Source of the DNA: Piscinibacter sp. HJYY11
Lineage (GTDB): Bacteria > Pseudomonadota > Gammaproteobacteria > Burkholderiales > Burkholderiaceae_C
Reading direction: 5' to 3'
Assembly (NCBI RefSeq): GCF_016735515.1
Contig: NZ_JAERQZ010000002.1
Span: forward strand, 492,869-556,868
Length of the DNA stretch: 64,000 bases
Shown here in pieces: positions 27,782 to 39,031 of this stretch (position 1 is its first letter; each line of letters opens with the position of its first letter). The position numbers were made by a program, and so were the translations under genes. Below the pieces are notes generated by a model. That model ran no database searches, was not told the origin of the DNA, and saw only the letters and a program-made list of their open reading frames with translations.

Positions 27782-28552
27782 TTACTGGGCGACCCAGCCG
27801 CCGTCGACGTTCCAGGCCACGCCGCGGATCTGGTCGGCGGCCGGTGAGCTCAGGAACACTGCCAGCTCGCCCAGCTGCTCGGGCGTCACGAACTGCAGTG
27901 ACGGCTGCTTTTCGCCCAGCAGCTCGACCTTGGCCTTCTCGACCGAGATGCCTTCGCGCGCGGCGCGGTCGTCGATCTGCTTCTGCACCAGTGGCGTCAG
28001 CACCCAGCCCGGGCAGATGGCATTCGACGTGATGCCCGTCGTGGCGGTCTCCAGCGCGATCGACTTGGTGAAGCCCACGATGCCGTGCTTGGCCGCCACG
28101 TAGGCCGACTTCTGAGCCGAGGCCACGAGGCCGTGCGCCGAGGCGATGTTGATCACGCGGCCCCAGTTCTTCTTGCGCATGCCGGGGATGGCGAGGCGCG
28201 TGGTGTGGAAGGCGGAGCTGAGGTTGATGGCGATGATGGCGTCCCACTTGGCGACGGGAAAGTCTTCCACCGGCGCCACGTGCTGGATGCCGGCGTTGTT
28301 GACGAGGATGTCGACGCCGCCGAAGTCTTTCTCCGCGTAGGCCATCATGGCCTCGATCTCGGCGGGCTTGCTCATGTCGGCCCCGTGGTAGCCGGCCTTG
28401 ACGCCGAGCGCGGCGACCTGGGCCTTGGCCGTCTCGTACTCCCCGAAACCATTGAGCACCACGTTGGCGCCCTGGCGCGCGAGGCACAGCGCCACACCGA
28501 GGCCGATGCCGCTGGTGGAGCCGGTGACGAGAGCAGTTTTCCCTTTCAGCAT
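27782..28552 (-). CDS. bdhA: 3-hydroxybutyrate dehydrogenase (short-chain dehydrogenase)
   Basis: 256 residues. Rossmann motif TGSTSGIGLGVA, NNAG in the expected place, catalytic Ser in INIASAHG and the YVAAK catalytic Tyr/Lys. The whole sequence (SAHGLVASAQKSAYVAAKHG and TPLVQKQIDDRA) follows the D-3-hydroxybutyrate dehydrogenase pattern, which interconverts 3-hydroxybutyrate and acetoacetate in PHB turnover. The region behind its stop (27677-27781) contains a 7-bp hairpin without a T-run. Confidence 0.88.
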   Translation of the reverse strand: MLKGKTALVTGSTSGIGLGVALCLARQGANVVLNGFGEYETAKAQVAALGVKAGYHGADMSKPAEIEAMMAYAEKDFGGVDILVNNAGIQHVAPVEDFPVAKWDAIIAINLSSAFHTTRLAIPGMRKKNWGRVINIASAHGLVASAQKSAYVAAKHGIVGFTKSIALETATTGITSNAICPGWVLTPLVQKQIDDRAAREGISVEKAKVELLGEKQPSLQFVTPEQLGELAVFLSSPAADQIRGVAWNVDGGWVAQ

Positions 28553-28604
28553 GGTCGAACCTCCGATTGAAATACAGTGCGTCGAATCTTAGAGCCGCAA
28601 CACC

Positions 28605-29471
28605 ATGCATGAACCACGCCTGAACCATGTGCAATGCCTGGACACCCAGGGCCTGCACCGCATGGCCTACTGGGAGTGGGGCGACCCGGCGAACCCGAAG
28701 GTGCTGGTCTGTGTGCACGGTCTTTCGCGGCAAGGGCGTGACTTCGACACGCTCGCCCAGGCGATGTGCGACGAGTACCGTGTCGTCTGTCCGGACGTCG
28801 TGGGTCGCGGCGAGTCTGACCGGCTGGCAGATCCGTCCGGATACCAGATCCCCGCCTATGCGGCGGACATGGTCACCCTGCTGGCCCGGCTGAACGCCGG
28901 CACCGTGCACTGGGTGGGCACCTCGATGGGCGGTTTGATCGGGCTCGTGGTGGGCGCGCTCAAGAACTCGCCGATCTCTCGCCTGGTGCTCAACGACGTG
29001 GGGCCGGTGGTCGAGCTCGACGCTCTCGCACGCATCGGCACCTACCTCGGCGCTCCGTCGCGCTGGAAGAGCCTGGAAGAAGCGGCCGACGCGCTCTGGG
29101 CCATCTCGCAGGGCTTCGGGCCGCACACCCGAGAGCAGTGGCTCGCGCTGACGCGGCCGATGATCAAGCCAGATGGCGATGGGTTCGTTCCGCATTACGA
29201 CCTCAACATCGCGGTGCCTTTCCGCGGCCTCACGCCTGAGATCGTCAAGGCCGGTGAAGCGCAGATCTGGGCGATGTACGACAGCCTGCGCTGCCGCGTG
29301 CTGCTGCTGCGCGGGGCAGAGTCCGACCTGCTGTCACCCGCCACGGCCAAGTCGATGACCGAGCGCGGCCCCAGGGCGGAGCTGCGCGAGTTCGCCGGCG
29401 TGGGCCACGCGCCGATGCTCCATGCGGCCGACCAGGTCGCGGCGGTGCGGGAGTTCCTTCTCCGCCCATGA
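28605..29471 (+). CDS. Alpha/beta hydrolase
   Basis: 288 residues. VCVHGLSRQGRDF supplies the oxyanion hole, the nucleophile is in WVGTSMGGLIG, and the catalytic His in GVGHAPML near the end; an acid residue is likely at AESDLLSP. No signal peptide. Divergent from bdhA with about 50 bp between, so a role in short-chain ester or PHB-oligomer hydrolysis is possible but unproved. TTGAAA at 28567 followed by TTAGAG is a weak promoter candidate. Confidence 0.85.
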   Translation: MHEPRLNHVQCLDTQGLHRMAYWEWGDPANPKVLVCVHGLSRQGRDFDTLAQAMCDEYRVVCPDVVGRGESDRLADPSGYQIPAYAADMVTLLARLNAGTVHWVGTSMGGLIGLVVGALKNSPISRLVLNDVGPVVELDALARIGTYLGAPSRWKSLEEAADALWAISQGFGPHTREQWLALTRPMIKPDGDGFVPHYDLNIAVPFRGLTPEIVKAGEAQIWAMYDSLRCRVLLLRGAESDLLSPATAKSMTERGPRAELREFAGVGHAPMLHAADQVAAVREFLLRP

Positions 29472-29478
29472 AGCGCGC

Positions 29479-31722
29479 ATGAAGACCGGTCCGTCGGACG
29501 GCCGCGTGCCGGCTGCCGCCATCGTCCAGCTCGCCGACGTCGACCCCGACGACACCCGCGAGGCCGAGGTTTCGCAACTCGCCCGGGCCCGTGCGTTCGC
29601 CGAGCCGCTGCTCAGTGGGCAGGTGCTCGACACGGGCGAGGACGCGTTCACGCACGCAGAAGGCGTGGCCGGCATCCTGCTAGGCATCGGCGCGGCGCCG
29701 TCCATGGGCGCGGCGGCCTACCTCGTCTACGCCGGCGACTACCTGTCCAAGCCGGACGAGATGGTCAGCAAGGCCTTCGGGCCGTCGTATGCCGGCCTTG
29801 TGACCCACACGCGCAAGCTGGTGCAGATCCAGCGCGCGGCGCGTGAAGCGAAGGTGCAGGACGAAAAGCGCGCCGAGCAGACGGAGCGTGTCCGCAAGAT
29901 GCTGCTGGCGTTTTCGCGCGACCTGCGAGTCGTGCTGCTGCGCCTGGCCTCGCGCCTGCAGACGTTGCGGCACTACGCGCTCAGCAAGCAGCCGTGCCCG
30001 GTGCTGCTCGCGCGCGAGTCGATGCAGGTGTTTGCGCCGCTCGCCAACCGGCTGGGCATCTGGCAGATCAAGTGGGAGCTGGAAGACCTGGCCTTCCGCT
30101 TCCTCGAGCCCGAGTCGTACCGCATGGTGGCCAAGCTGCTCGACGAGAAGCGGGTCGAGCGGGAGCAGGGCGTCGAGGCGTTTCGCCTGCGGCTGAGCGA
30201 AGAGCTTGCGCGTGCCGGGCTCAAGGCCGAGGTGCAGGGCCGGCCCAAGCACCTCTACAGCATCTGGAAGAAGATGCGCGGCAAGGGACTGGACATCGAC
30301 CATGTGTTCGACGTGCGCGCCGTGCGCGTGATCGTGGGCGACGTGCGCGACTGCTACGCCGTGCTGAGCCGCGTGCACGAGGTCTGGCGGCCGGTGGCGG
30401 GCGAGTTCGACGACTACATCGCCAAGCCCAAGCCCAACGGCTACCAGTCGCTGCACACCGTGGTGCTGGACGCGCTGGAGCGGCCGGTCGAAGTGCAGAT
30501 CCGCACGCGTGCCATGCATGAGCATGCGGAGCACGGCGTGGCGGCACATTGGGCCTACAAGGAGGCCGGGGCGAAGGGCTATGCGGGTGTCAGTGCCGCG
30601 GGTGACTTCGACGCCCAGGTGGCCGAGGCGCGCAAGGCCGTGCTGCGCCAGCTGCTCGCGTGGGAGCGCGACTTCGTCGAGGCGGGTGAGGATGCCGAGC
30701 TCAAGGAAGGTGTCTTCGACGACCGCATCTACGTCTTCACGCCGCAGGCGGCGGTGATCGAGTTGCCCGTCGGTGCGACGCCCATCGACTTCGCCTATGC
30801 GGTGCACACCAACCTGGGCCATCGCTGCCGTGGCGCCAAGATCGACGGCGTGATGGTGCCGCTCAACACCGCGCTGCAGAGCGGCCAGACGGTCGAAGTG
30901 AACACGATCAAGGAAGGCGGGCCGTCGCTCGACTGGCTCAACCCCGAGCTCGGCTACCTGCAGAGCCAGCGCTCAAAGGCGAAGGTGCGCGCCTGGTTCA
31001 ACGCGCTGGCGCTGCAAGACACCATCGCGCGGGGGCGAGAAGCAGTGGAGAAGCTGCTGCAGCGCGAAGGCCGCACGGCGATGAAGCTCGATGACCTGGC
31101 CACGCAGCTCGGCTTTCGCAATGCCGATGCCTTGTTCGAGGTGGTCGGCAAGGACGAGTTTTCGCTGCGCAACATCGAGAACCTGCTGCGCCCCGCCGAA
31201 CCGGCGCCGCCAGCGGATGACACCATCACGCTGCGCAAGCCGCAGGCCGATGCGGCGGGCAAGGGTGGGGTGCTGGTGGTGGGCGTGGAAAGCCTGCTCA
31301 CGAGCCTGGCCCGCTGCTGCCGCCCCGCGCCGCCCGACGCCATCAGCGGCTATGTGACGCGCGGCAAGGGCGTGGCCATCCATCGGAGCGACTGCATCAA
31401 CTTCCGCCAGATGGCCGCACGCACGCCGGAGCGCGTCATCAGCGTGGCCTGGGGCGCGCCGCGTGGCGACAAGCCGGCGCTGTACCCCGTGGACGTGCTG
31501 GTGGAAGCGGCCGACCGGCAGGGCCTGCTGCGCGACATCTCCGAAATCTTTGCCAAGGACAAGATGAACGTGACCGGCGTCAGCACGCAGACGATCAAGG
31601 GCCCCCTCGGCCTCACCGCATGGATGACCTTCACCGTGGAGGTGGCCGACTCGGCGCGGCTTGCGCAGGTGCTGGCGACGGTGGCGAGAATTCCCGGTGT
31701 GCGTGGCGCCCGTCGCAAATGA
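29479..31722 (+). CDS. relA: GTP pyrophosphokinase RelA
   Basis: 747 residues from ATG 29479. The N-terminal hydrolase-like domain has lost the catalytic HD pair: where SpoT/Rel has 'LLHDVVED' this protein reads AYLVYAGDYL, so it should only synthesise (p)ppGpp. The synthetase domain is intact (RPKHLYSIWKKM, FDVRAVRVIV, KPNGYQSLHTVV, EVQIRTRAMHEHAE). A TGS domain (RIYVFTPQAAVIELPVGAT), a zinc-finger/RIS region with HRSDCINF, and an ACT domain near the C-terminus follow. It responds to uncharged tRNA on ribosomes. It starts 7 bp after the hydrolase stop. Confidence 0.95.
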   Translation: MKTGPSDGRVPAAAIVQLADVDPDDTREAEVSQLARARAFAEPLLSGQVLDTGEDAFTHAEGVAGILLGIGAAPSMGAAAYLVYAGDYLSKPDEMVSKAFGPSYAGLVTHTRKLVQIQRAAREAKVQDEKRAEQTERVRKMLLAFSRDLRVVLLRLASRLQTLRHYALSKQPCPVLLARESMQVFAPLANRLGIWQIKWELEDLAFRFLEPESYRMVAKLLDEKRVEREQGVEAFRLRLSEELARAGLKAEVQGRPKHLYSIWKKMRGKGLDIDHVFDVRAVRVIVGDVRDCYAVLSRVHEVWRPVAGEFDDYIAKPKPNGYQSLHTVVLDALERPVEVQIRTRAMHEHAEHGVAAHWAYKEAGAKGYAGVSAAGDFDAQVAEARKAVLRQLLAWERDFVEAGEDAELKEGVFDDRIYVFTPQAAVIELPVGATPIDFAYAVHTNLGHRCRGAKIDGVMVPLNTALQSGQTVEVNTIKEGGPSLDWLNPELGYLQSQRSKAKVRAWFNALALQDTIARGREAVEKLLQREGRTAMKLDDLATQLGFRNADALFEVVGKDEFSLRNIENLLRPAEPAPPADDTITLRKPQADAAGKGGVLVVGVESLLTSLARCCRPAPPDAISGYVTRGKGVAIHRSDCINFRQMAARTPERVISVAWGAPRGDKPALYPVDVLVEAADRQGLLRDISEIFAKDKMNVTGVSTQTIKGPLGLTAWMTFTVEVADSARLAQVLATVARIPGVRGARRK

Positions 31723-31765
31723 CGGCCTTTGGGCGGGCCAAGACCAGTGCTATAGTCACGGGCTC

Positions 31766-31840
31766 GGGCGATTAGCTCAGTGGTAGAGCGCCTCTTTGAC
31801 GTGGAGGATGTCGGGAGTTCGACCCTCTCATCGCCCACCA
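31766..31840 (+). tRNA. tRNA-Val (anticodon GAC)
   Basis: 75 nt folding as a full cloverleaf: acceptor GGGCGAT pairs with ATCGCCC; D arm GCTC..GAGC; anticodon stem CCTCT/GGAGG with loop TTGACGT, anticodon GAC; T arm GGGAG TTCGACC CTCTC; CCA is encoded. TATAGT at 31751 is a good -10, placed about 15 bp upstream. A strong terminator follows. Confidence 0.97.
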
Positions 31841-31856
31841 AACACGTCAGACCTGA

Positions 31857-31892
31857 AGAGCCCGTTCCGCAAGGAACGGGCTCTTTCCTTTT
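31857..31892 (+). terminator. Intrinsic terminator after tRNA-Val
   Basis: AGAGCCCGTTCC, loop GCAA, GGAACGGGCTCT, then TTCCTTTT: a perfect 12-bp stem and T-rich tail 16 bp after the tRNA. Confidence 0.92.
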
Positions 31893-31910
31893 GGGCCCAG
31901 GAGCTTGCGC

Positions 31911-32213
31911 ATGGAAATGACGCCTCGCCGCCAGCAGATGATCGACGCGCACGTGGCCGAGACCCGCGCGCTGATGGCCGACTACGCCTTCCAGCTCAAC
32001 GACCTGGTGCGGTTTGCACTTTCTGCTGCACAGGACAAGCCGCTCAAGGTCTACTACCCGATGGACCCGGTCAACGAGGCCATCCGCAACTGGCGCGGTC
32101 TGAGCCAGAAGCTGGCGCGGTTGGCCGCAGAGGTCGAAGCCACGACGCAGCGCCTGGGCGTCCAGCCGTTCGACCCTGAAGCACCGGCGGCCGGCGACCC
32201 ACCGCAGCGCTGA
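31911..32213 (+). CDS. Hypothetical protein (about 100 residues)
   Basis: 100 residues, largely helical and soluble: MIDAHVAETRALMADYAFQ, then KVYYPMDPVNEAIRNWRGLSQ and a Pro-rich tail. AGGAG sits about 7 nt before ATG 31911. No family recognised; similar short proteins are common in Burkholderiales near phaR. It lies between the tRNA terminator and phaR. Confidence 0.65.
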   Translation: MEMTPRRQQMIDAHVAETRALMADYAFQLNDLVRFALSAAQDKPLKVYYPMDPVNEAIRNWRGLSQKLARLAAEVEATTQRLGVQPFDPEAPAAGDPPQR

Positions 32214-32305
32214 AACGCGGGCGGGAAAACCCTCCGCAGGGTGAAGGGGTGGCCTCCTAGAATCTTTTCGCACACCTGCACACTGGATTGACAGGAGTTT
32301 TCTGA

Positions 32306-32890
32306 ATGGCCTCATCCCGCCGCGCTTCGACCACCGACGACGGCAGCGCCGAGAGCACCAGCCAGCGCATTCTCAAGAAGTACCCCAACCGCCGCCTGTA
32401 CGACACCCGGACCAGCAGCTACATCACGCTGGCCGACGTGAAGAAGATGGTGCTCGACGGCGAAGACTTCGTGGTGCGGGACGCCAAGACGAGCGACGAC
32501 CTCACCCGCAGCATCCTGCTGCAGATCATCCTGGAGGAAGAGACCGGCGGCGTGCCGATGTTCTCGTCACAGATGCTGGCGCAGATCATCCGGTTCTACG
32601 GGCACGCCATGCAGGGCATGATGGGTTCCTACCTCGAGAAGAACCTCCAGACCTTCACCGACATCCAGAAGAACCTGGCCGAGCAGTCCAAGGGGCTGTA
32701 CGACGCCAACATGATGAACCCCGAGGTCTGGACGCAATTCCTCAACGGCCAGGCCCCCGGCGTGCAGAACCTGATGGGCAACTACCTCGAGCAGTCGAAG
32801 AACATGTTCGAGAAGATGCAGGAGCAGATGGCCAAGCAGGCCGAGACCTTCTTCCCTGGGATGCCCGGTTTCGGCGGCCCCAAGCGCTGA
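32306..32890 (+). CDS. phaR: Polyhydroxyalkanoate synthesis repressor PhaR
   Basis: 194 residues. The N-terminal PHB/PHA DNA-binding domain is clear: [37 protein letters not shown] and [11 protein letters not shown]. The C-terminal half is a Met/Gln/Phe-rich amphipathic stretch ([20 protein letters not shown]) like PHB-accumulation-associated domains that bind polymer granules. PhaR senses PHB and represses phasin genes. CAGGAG precedes the ATG, and TAGAAT at 32258-32263 is a plausible -10. Confidence 0.95.
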   Translation: MASSRRASTTDDGSAESTSQRILKKYPNRRLYDTRTSSYITLADVKKMVLDGEDFVVRDAKTSDDLTRSILLQIILEEETGGVPMFSSQMLAQIIRFYGHAMQGMMGSYLEKNLQTFTDIQKNLAEQSKGLYDANMMNPEVWTQFLNGQAPGVQNLMGNYLEQSKNMFEKMQEQMAKQAETFFPGMPGFGGPKR

Positions 32891-32921
32891 CCCGGCTGTC
32901 GTTTCGGGGGAAAATCCCCGG

Positions 32922-34310
32922 ATGACAGAAGACACCCTCGCCACGCCGCCAGGCGTGGCCCCCAAGATCGGATTCGTCTCCCTCGGCTGCCCCAAGGCGC
33001 TGACCGACTCCGAACTCATCCTCACCCAGCTGCGCGCCGAGGGATACGACACCTCCAAGACCTTCGCGGGGGCCGACCTCGTGATCGTCAATACCTGCGG
33101 CTTCATCGACGATGCGGTGAAGGAAAGCCTCGACACCATCGGCGAGGCGCTGGCCGAGAACGGCAAGGTGATCGTGACCGGCTGCCTCGGTGCGAAGGCG
33201 GGCGACGGCGGCGGCAACCTGGTCCAGCAGATGCACCCGAGCGTACTGGCCGTGACCGGGCCGCATGCGACGAACGAGGTGATGGACGCCGTGCACAAGC
33301 ACGTGCCCAAGCCCCACGACCCCTTCGTCGACCTGGTGCCGGCGCAGGGCGTGAAGCTCACGCCCAAGCACTACGCGTACCTGAAGATCAGCGAGGGCTG
33401 CAACCACCGCTGCAGCTTCTGCATCATCCCGAGCATGCGCGGCGACCTGGTGTCGCGGCCCATCGGCGACGTGCTTTCGGAGGCGCAGCGCCTCTTCGAA
33501 GCCGGCGTGAAGGAACTGCTCGTCATCAGCCAGGACACGAGCGCCTACGGCGTCGACGTGAAGTACCGCACCGGCTTCTGGGATGGCAAGCCGGTCAAGA
33601 CCCGCATGCTCGACCTGTGCGAGAACCTCGGTGCGCTGGCGCAGCAACATGGCGCGTGGGTGCGGCTGCACTACGTCTACCCGTACCCGCACGTCGACGA
33701 GGTGCTGCCACTGATGGCCGAGGGCCTGATCCTGCCGTACCTCGACGTGCCGTTCCAGCACTCCCACCCCGACGTGCTCAAGCGCATGAAACGCCCGGCC
33801 AACGGCGAGAAAAACCTCGACCGGCTGCTGCGCTGGCGCGAAGCCTGCCCCGAGCTCGTGGTGCGCAGCACCTTCATCGCCGGCTTCCCCGGCGAGACCG
33901 AGGCCGAGTTCGAGCACCTGCTCAACTTCATGCGCGAGGCGCAGATCGACCGCGCCGGCTGTTTCGCCTATTCCCCGGTCGAAGGCGCAACAGCCAACGA
34001 GCTGCCGAACGCGGTGCCCGTCGAAGTGCGCGAGGAGCGCCGCGCACGCTTCATGGCCGTGGCCGAGGAAGTCTCGGCTGTCAAGCTGCGTCGCCGCGTC
34101 GGTGCGACGATGCAGGTGCTCGTGGATTCCGCACCGGCCATGGGCAAGAAGGGGGGTGTGGGCCGCAGCTATGCCGACGCGCCCGAGATCGACGGCACCG
34201 TGCAGTTGCTCGCGCCGCAGAAGCTGTCGAAGACGCTGAAGGTGGGCGAGTTCACGCAGGCCCGAATCGTCGACACGCGCGGCCACGACCTGGTTGCGCA
34301 ACCGATCTGA
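32922..34310 (+). CDS. rimO: Ribosomal protein S12 methylthiotransferase RimO
   Basis: 462 residues. Radical-SAM methylthiotransferase modifying Asp of S12. The N-terminal UPF0004 domain has three cluster cysteines ([25 protein letters not shown]). The radical-SAM CxxxCxxC is in [16 protein letters not shown]; a C-terminal TRAM domain follows ([12 protein letters not shown] to [12 protein letters not shown]). [12 protein letters not shown] distinguishes RimO from MiaB. A small hairpin (CGGGG..CCCCG, 32905-32920) ends one base before the start codon and may mask the ribosome site. Confidence 0.96.
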   Translation: MTEDTLATPPGVAPKIGFVSLGCPKALTDSELILTQLRAEGYDTSKTFAGADLVIVNTCGFIDDAVKESLDTIGEALAENGKVIVTGCLGAKAGDGGGNLVQQMHPSVLAVTGPHATNEVMDAVHKHVPKPHDPFVDLVPAQGVKLTPKHYAYLKISEGCNHRCSFCIIPSMRGDLVSRPIGDVLSEAQRLFEAGVKELLVISQDTSAYGVDVKYRTGFWDGKPVKTRMLDLCENLGALAQQHGAWVRLHYVYPYPHVDEVLPLMAEGLILPYLDVPFQHSHPDVLKRMKRPANGEKNLDRLLRWREACPELVVRSTFIAGFPGETEAEFEHLLNFMREAQIDRAGCFAYSPVEGATANELPNAVPVEVREERRARFMAVAEEVSAVKLRRRVGATMQVLVDSAPAMGKKGGVGRSYADAPEIDGTVQLLAPQKLSKTLKVGEFTQARIVDTRGHDLVAQPI

Positions 34311-34314
34311 GCTC

Positions 34315-35502
34315 ATGAGCCAGGACAAGCGCACCCAGCTGATCCACCACGCTTATGTGCCGCCGGAGGGCTTCGGCGGCGTCGCACCGGGCGTCCACAA
34401 GGCCTCGACGGTCCTCTTTCCGAATGTCGCGGCCCTGCAGGCGCGCAACTGGCGCTCCAAGTCCGGCTACACCTACGGCCTGCACGGCACGCCGACCACC
34501 TTCACGCTGGAAGAGCGCATTGCCACGCTGGAGGGCGGTCTGCAGACGCTGCTGGTGCCCAGCGGGCTCGCCGCGATCACCTTGGTGGACATGGCGCTCC
34601 TGAGGCAGGGCGACGAGGTGCTGATCCCTGACAACGCCTACGGTCCCAACAAGGAGCTGGCCCGCAACGAGTTGGCGGGCTGGGGCATCACGCACCGCTT
34701 CTACGATCCGATGGACGCGCGCGGCTTGGCTGCGCTGATCGGCCCGCACACAAAGCTGCTCTGGCTCGAAGCGGCAGGCTCGGTGACGATGGAGTTTCCG
34801 GATCTGCCAGCGCTGGTGAAGGTGGCACGCGAGCATGGCCTCACCGTGGCGCTCGACAACACCTGGGGCGCTGGCATTGCGTTCGACCCGTTCGAATTGA
34901 CCCACGAAGGCGAGCCGCTGGGTGTCGACGTTTCCGTGCAGGCGCTGACGAAGTACCCCTCGGGTGGCGGCGACGTGCTGATGGGGTCGGCCACCACCCG
35001 TGACGAAGCCTTGCACTTGAAGCTCAAGTTCTGCCACATGCGCATGGGGTGGGGCGTGGGTGGCAACGATGTCGAACTCGTGCTGCGCTCGCTGCCGTCG
35101 CTCGCCCTGCGCTACGAGGCCCAGGATGCGGCCGCGCGCACGCTGGCTGCCTGGTGGTCACAGCGGCGGGAGGTGGTGCAGGTGCTGCATCCGGCCTTGC
35201 CCGGCTCGCCCGGGCATGAATGCTGGAAACGCCTGTGCACGCGCGCTGCGGGGCTGTTCTCGGTGGTGTTCAACGAGCGCTACAGCCCCGAGCAGGTGTT
35301 TGCCTTCATCGACGCGTTGCGCGTCTTCAAGATTGGCTATTCGTGGGCCGGCCCGGTGAGCCTGGCAGTGCCGTACAACCTGAAGATCATGCGCGACGTG
35401 CCGGCCTACAGCGGGACGCTGGTGCGCTTCTCGATCGGCCTGGAGGCCGCTGCAGACCTCATCCACGACTGCCAGCAGGCGCTGCAGGCCCTCGGGCCCT
35501 GA
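34315..35502 (+). CDS. metC: Cystathionine beta-lyase
   Basis: 395 residues. PLP enzyme of the Cys/Met metabolism family, cleaving cystathionine to homocysteine. SGYTYGLHGTPTTFTLEERIATLEGG is the family start, LLVPSGLAAITL the cofactor phosphate region, ALDNTWGAG carries the Asp that binds the pyridine ring, and VQALTKYPSGGGDVLMG has the Schiff-base Lys. It begins 4 bp after rimO, so is probably co-transcribed. The LysTKYPSGG form fits MetC better than MetB; family members are hard to separate fully. Confidence 0.87.
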   Translation: MSQDKRTQLIHHAYVPPEGFGGVAPGVHKASTVLFPNVAALQARNWRSKSGYTYGLHGTPTTFTLEERIATLEGGLQTLLVPSGLAAITLVDMALLRQGDEVLIPDNAYGPNKELARNELAGWGITHRFYDPMDARGLAALIGPHTKLLWLEAAGSVTMEFPDLPALVKVAREHGLTVALDNTWGAGIAFDPFELTHEGEPLGVDVSVQALTKYPSGGGDVLMGSATTRDEALHLKLKFCHMRMGWGVGGNDVELVLRSLPSLALRYEAQDAAARTLAAWWSQRREVVQVLHPALPGSPGHECWKRLCTRAAGLFSVVFNERYSPEQVFAFIDALRVFKIGYSWAGPVSLAVPYNLKIMRDVPAYSGTLVRFSIGLEAAADLIHDCQQALQALGP

Positions 35503-35506
35503 GGGA

Positions 35507-35971
35507 TCATTCCTTCGGGCCTGACGAGACCTTGTGCCGCATCAAGCGGCCTTTCTCCCGGTCCCAATCACGCTTCTTCTCGGTGTTGCGCTTGTCGTGC
35601 TCGGCCTTGCCCTTGGCAAGCGCAATCTCCGCTTTCACGCGCCCGCCCTTGTAGTGCAGGTCGAGCGGTACGAGGGTGAAGCCTTTCTGTTCCACCTTGC
35701 CGATCAGGCGCTTGATCTCGGCCTTGTGCATCAGGAGTTTCTTCGTCCGGTCGGCCTCAGGGTGCACATGGGTCGACGCGCTGCGCAGGGCGTTGATGCG
35801 GCAGCCGATCAGGTACAGCTCGCCATCACGGATCATCACGTAGCCGTCGGTCAGCTGCACCTGGCCGGCGCGGATGGCCTTGATCTCCCAGCCCTGCAGG
35901 ACCATGCCCGCCTCGTACTTCTCTTCGAGGTGGTAGTCGAAACGGGCGCGGCGGTTTTCGGCAATGGACAT
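35507..35971 (-). CDS. smpB: SsrA-binding protein
   Basis: 154 residues from ATG 35971. Binds tmRNA and brings it to stalled ribosomes. [40 protein letters not shown] and [15 protein letters not shown] are the conserved core, with the basic C-terminal tail [16 protein letters not shown]. Divergent from ratA, the usual gene arrangement in proteobacteria. Confidence 0.97.
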   Translation of the reverse strand: MSIAENRRARFDYHLEEKYEAGMVLQGWEIKAIRAGQVQLTDGYVMIRDGELYLIGCRINALRSASTHVHPEADRTKKLLMHKAEIKRLIGKVEQKGFTLVPLDLHYKGGRVKAEIALAKGKAEHDKRNTEKKRDWDREKGRLMRHKVSSGPKE

Positions 35972-36017
35972 GGGGCACAGGTGGGGCGAGAGGCCCTCAA
36001 TACAATCCCTGGATTCT

Positions 36018-36473
36018 ATGAAGCAGGTTCGGAAGTCCGTTCTCCTCACGTATTCAGCCCCCGAGATGTATGCGCTGGTCGTGGACATCCCGTCGTACCC
36101 GAAGTTCTTGCCGTGGTGCGAGAAGGCTGAGGTGCTGTCGCGTGACGACGCGGGAATGACAGCGAGGCTGCACCTCGCCTATGGGGGCCTGCGCCATGCC
36201 TTCACCACGCGCAACACGCACGTGGTCGACAGCAGCGTCACGGTGTCGCTGGTCGACGGGCCGTTCTCGGTGCTCGACGGCTCCTGGCGCTTCGTGCCCC
36301 TTACGCTGCCCGGCGCGCAGCCCGCATCGGCCTGCAAGATCGAGTTTGAGTTGCGCTATGCGTTTTCGAACCGGCCGCTCGAGATGGTGCTGAGCCCGGT
36401 GTTCGACAAGGTCGCCAACACCTTCGTCGACGCGTTCGTGAAGCGCGCGGCACAGGTCTATGGCGAACGCTGA
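36018..36473 (+). CDS. ratA: RatA / ubiquinone-binding START-domain protein
   Basis: 151 residues from ATG 36018. SRPBCC/START fold of the COQ10-like family: [31 protein letters not shown], SYRFxP-type FVPLTL and [15 protein letters not shown]. coli RatA was described as a toxin blocking 70S assembly; relatives bind ubiquinone. TACAAT at 36001 is a likely -10 with a very short leader. ratB overlaps its 3' end by 14 bp. Confidence 0.92.
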   Translation: MKQVRKSVLLTYSAPEMYALVVDIPSYPKFLPWCEKAEVLSRDDAGMTARLHLAYGGLRHAFTTRNTHVVDSSVTVSLVDGPFSVLDGSWRFVPLTLPGAQPASACKIEFELRYAFSNRPLEMVLSPVFDKVANTFVDAFVKRAAQVYGER

Positions 36474-36768
36474 GCCGCTGGCGATCGAGCTGGCCTACAG
36501 CCCGAAGCCGGGGAAGGTGGAGCGCTGGGCGCTGAGGCTTCCAGCGGGCAGCCGTGTCGAGGATGCCATCCTGCAGAGTGGCGTGCTCACCGTGCATCCC
36601 GAGCTGGTGCTCGAGACGCTGTCAGTCGGTGTGTGGGGTGCGCTGCGCGCACTGGACCATCCGTTGCGCGACCGCGATCGCGTCGAGGTGTACCGGCCGC
36701 TCAAGGTCGACCCGAAGGAAGCGCGGCGCTTGCGATACCGCAGCCACCGCGCCAAGCAGGCGCGCTGA
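36460..36768 (+). CDS. ratB: RatB / RnfH-family ubiquitin-like protein
   Basis: 102 residues. RnfH/RatB (UPF0125) beta-grasp pattern: IELAYSPKPGKVERWALRLP, GSRVEDAILQSG, LRDRDRVEVYRPLKVDPKEARR and the basic tail RYRSHRAKQAR. It overlaps ratA, the normal ratAB pair. Function unsettled. Confidence 0.92.
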   Translation: MANAEPLAIELAYSPKPGKVERWALRLPAGSRVEDAILQSGVLTVHPELVLETLSVGVWGALRALDHPLRDRDRVEVYRPLKVDPKEARRLRYRSHRAKQAR

Positions 36769-36775
36769 GGCAACC

Positions 36776-37330
36776 TTACTTGCACTCGCTCGCGATGATG
36801 TCGCGGGTGCGCTTCGCTTCTTCGGCGCGGCCCTTGTCGTCGAGGATCTCGCGCTCGCCCTTTTCGTTCATGCGGGCCATGCGCATGCCTTCATCAAGCG
36901 CACGCAGGTTGGCCTTGGCGCGCTGGCAGTTGTCGGCCCGGGCGACTTTCTGCTTTTCTTCCTCGGCACGGCGCTTGGCCGCGTCTTCCTCGGCCGCCTT
37001 GCGGCGCTTGGCTTCTAGTTCGGTCTCGACCCCCTTGGGCTGCCCGCCCTCGGGCGCCGATGCGGCCGAAGCAGCCATGGCGGCAGCGGCTGCCTGGGCG
37101 CTGTTGGCAGCGAAGGGCGGCGGCTTGCGAGCCGCGGCGCCGCTTGGGCGCTGAAGGATCTCGGACTCGCTCACGTTCGGCGGCGGCGGCAGGTCGCTGT
37201 ATTGCACGCGACCGGATTTGTCTTTCCATTTCCATTGGGCTGCCGCCGGCTGGCTCAGACCAATGGCAAACAGGGCTGCAGCGGTCATGGCTGCGAGCCG
37301 AACAATGCGAGGCGAACGAGCGAGTGTCAT
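36776..37330 (-). CDS. DUF4124 domain exported protein
   Basis: 184 residues with a signal peptide ending AAA-QWKWKD. QWKWKDKSGRVQYSDLPPPP is the DUF4124 signature. The rest is low-complexity, with a highly charged Glu/Lys/Arg coiled-coil near residues 110-145 (LEAKRRKAAEEDAAKRRAEE). Typical of Burkholderiales; function unknown. It stops 8 bp after ratB on the opposite strand. Confidence 0.88.
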   Translation of the reverse strand: MTLARSPRIVRLAAMTAAALFAIGLSQPAAAQWKWKDKSGRVQYSDLPPPPNVSESEILQRPSGAAARKPPPFAANSAQAAAAAMAASAASAPEGGQPKGVETELEAKRRKAAEEDAAKRRAEEEKQKVARADNCQRAKANLRALDEGMRMARMNEKGEREILDDKGRAEEAKRTRDIIASECK

Positions 37331-37481
37331 CCTGAAAGTGTAGTCCTGCGAAACCTCCCTAACGCCCGACGAGGCGTCTCGGTACGGCCTTTGTCGCCAA
37401 TGGTTTCAATGACGCCGCGGATTCCGTGAACTATTGCCGCGGACCGGGCCAAGTCGGCGTTGCAACGAGGCCGCGAGGCGC

Positions 37482-37514
37482 CGGGCGAGGCGATCGCCCG
37501 GGCGTCCGTATAAT
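37482..37514 (+). promoter_or_regulatory. guaB promoter region with adjacent hairpin
   Basis: TATAAT at 37509-37514 lies 25 bp before the guaB ATG. Just upstream is the inverted repeat CGGGCGA-ggcga-TCGCCCG (37482-37500) overlapping the -35 position, where no good -35 hexamer is seen; it could be an operator. Confidence 0.45.
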
Positions 37515-37539
37515 TCGCTTTTGCGTCAGGAGCTTCCTC

Positions 37540-39009
<1,470 letters not shown>

Positions 39010-39031
39010 GGGCGGCAACGCCCTCTGGAAG

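Noticed and set aside
29479..31722. A bifunctional Rel/SpoT enzyme
   Set aside because: The HD hydrolase residues are replaced, so the gene is called relA (synthetase only).
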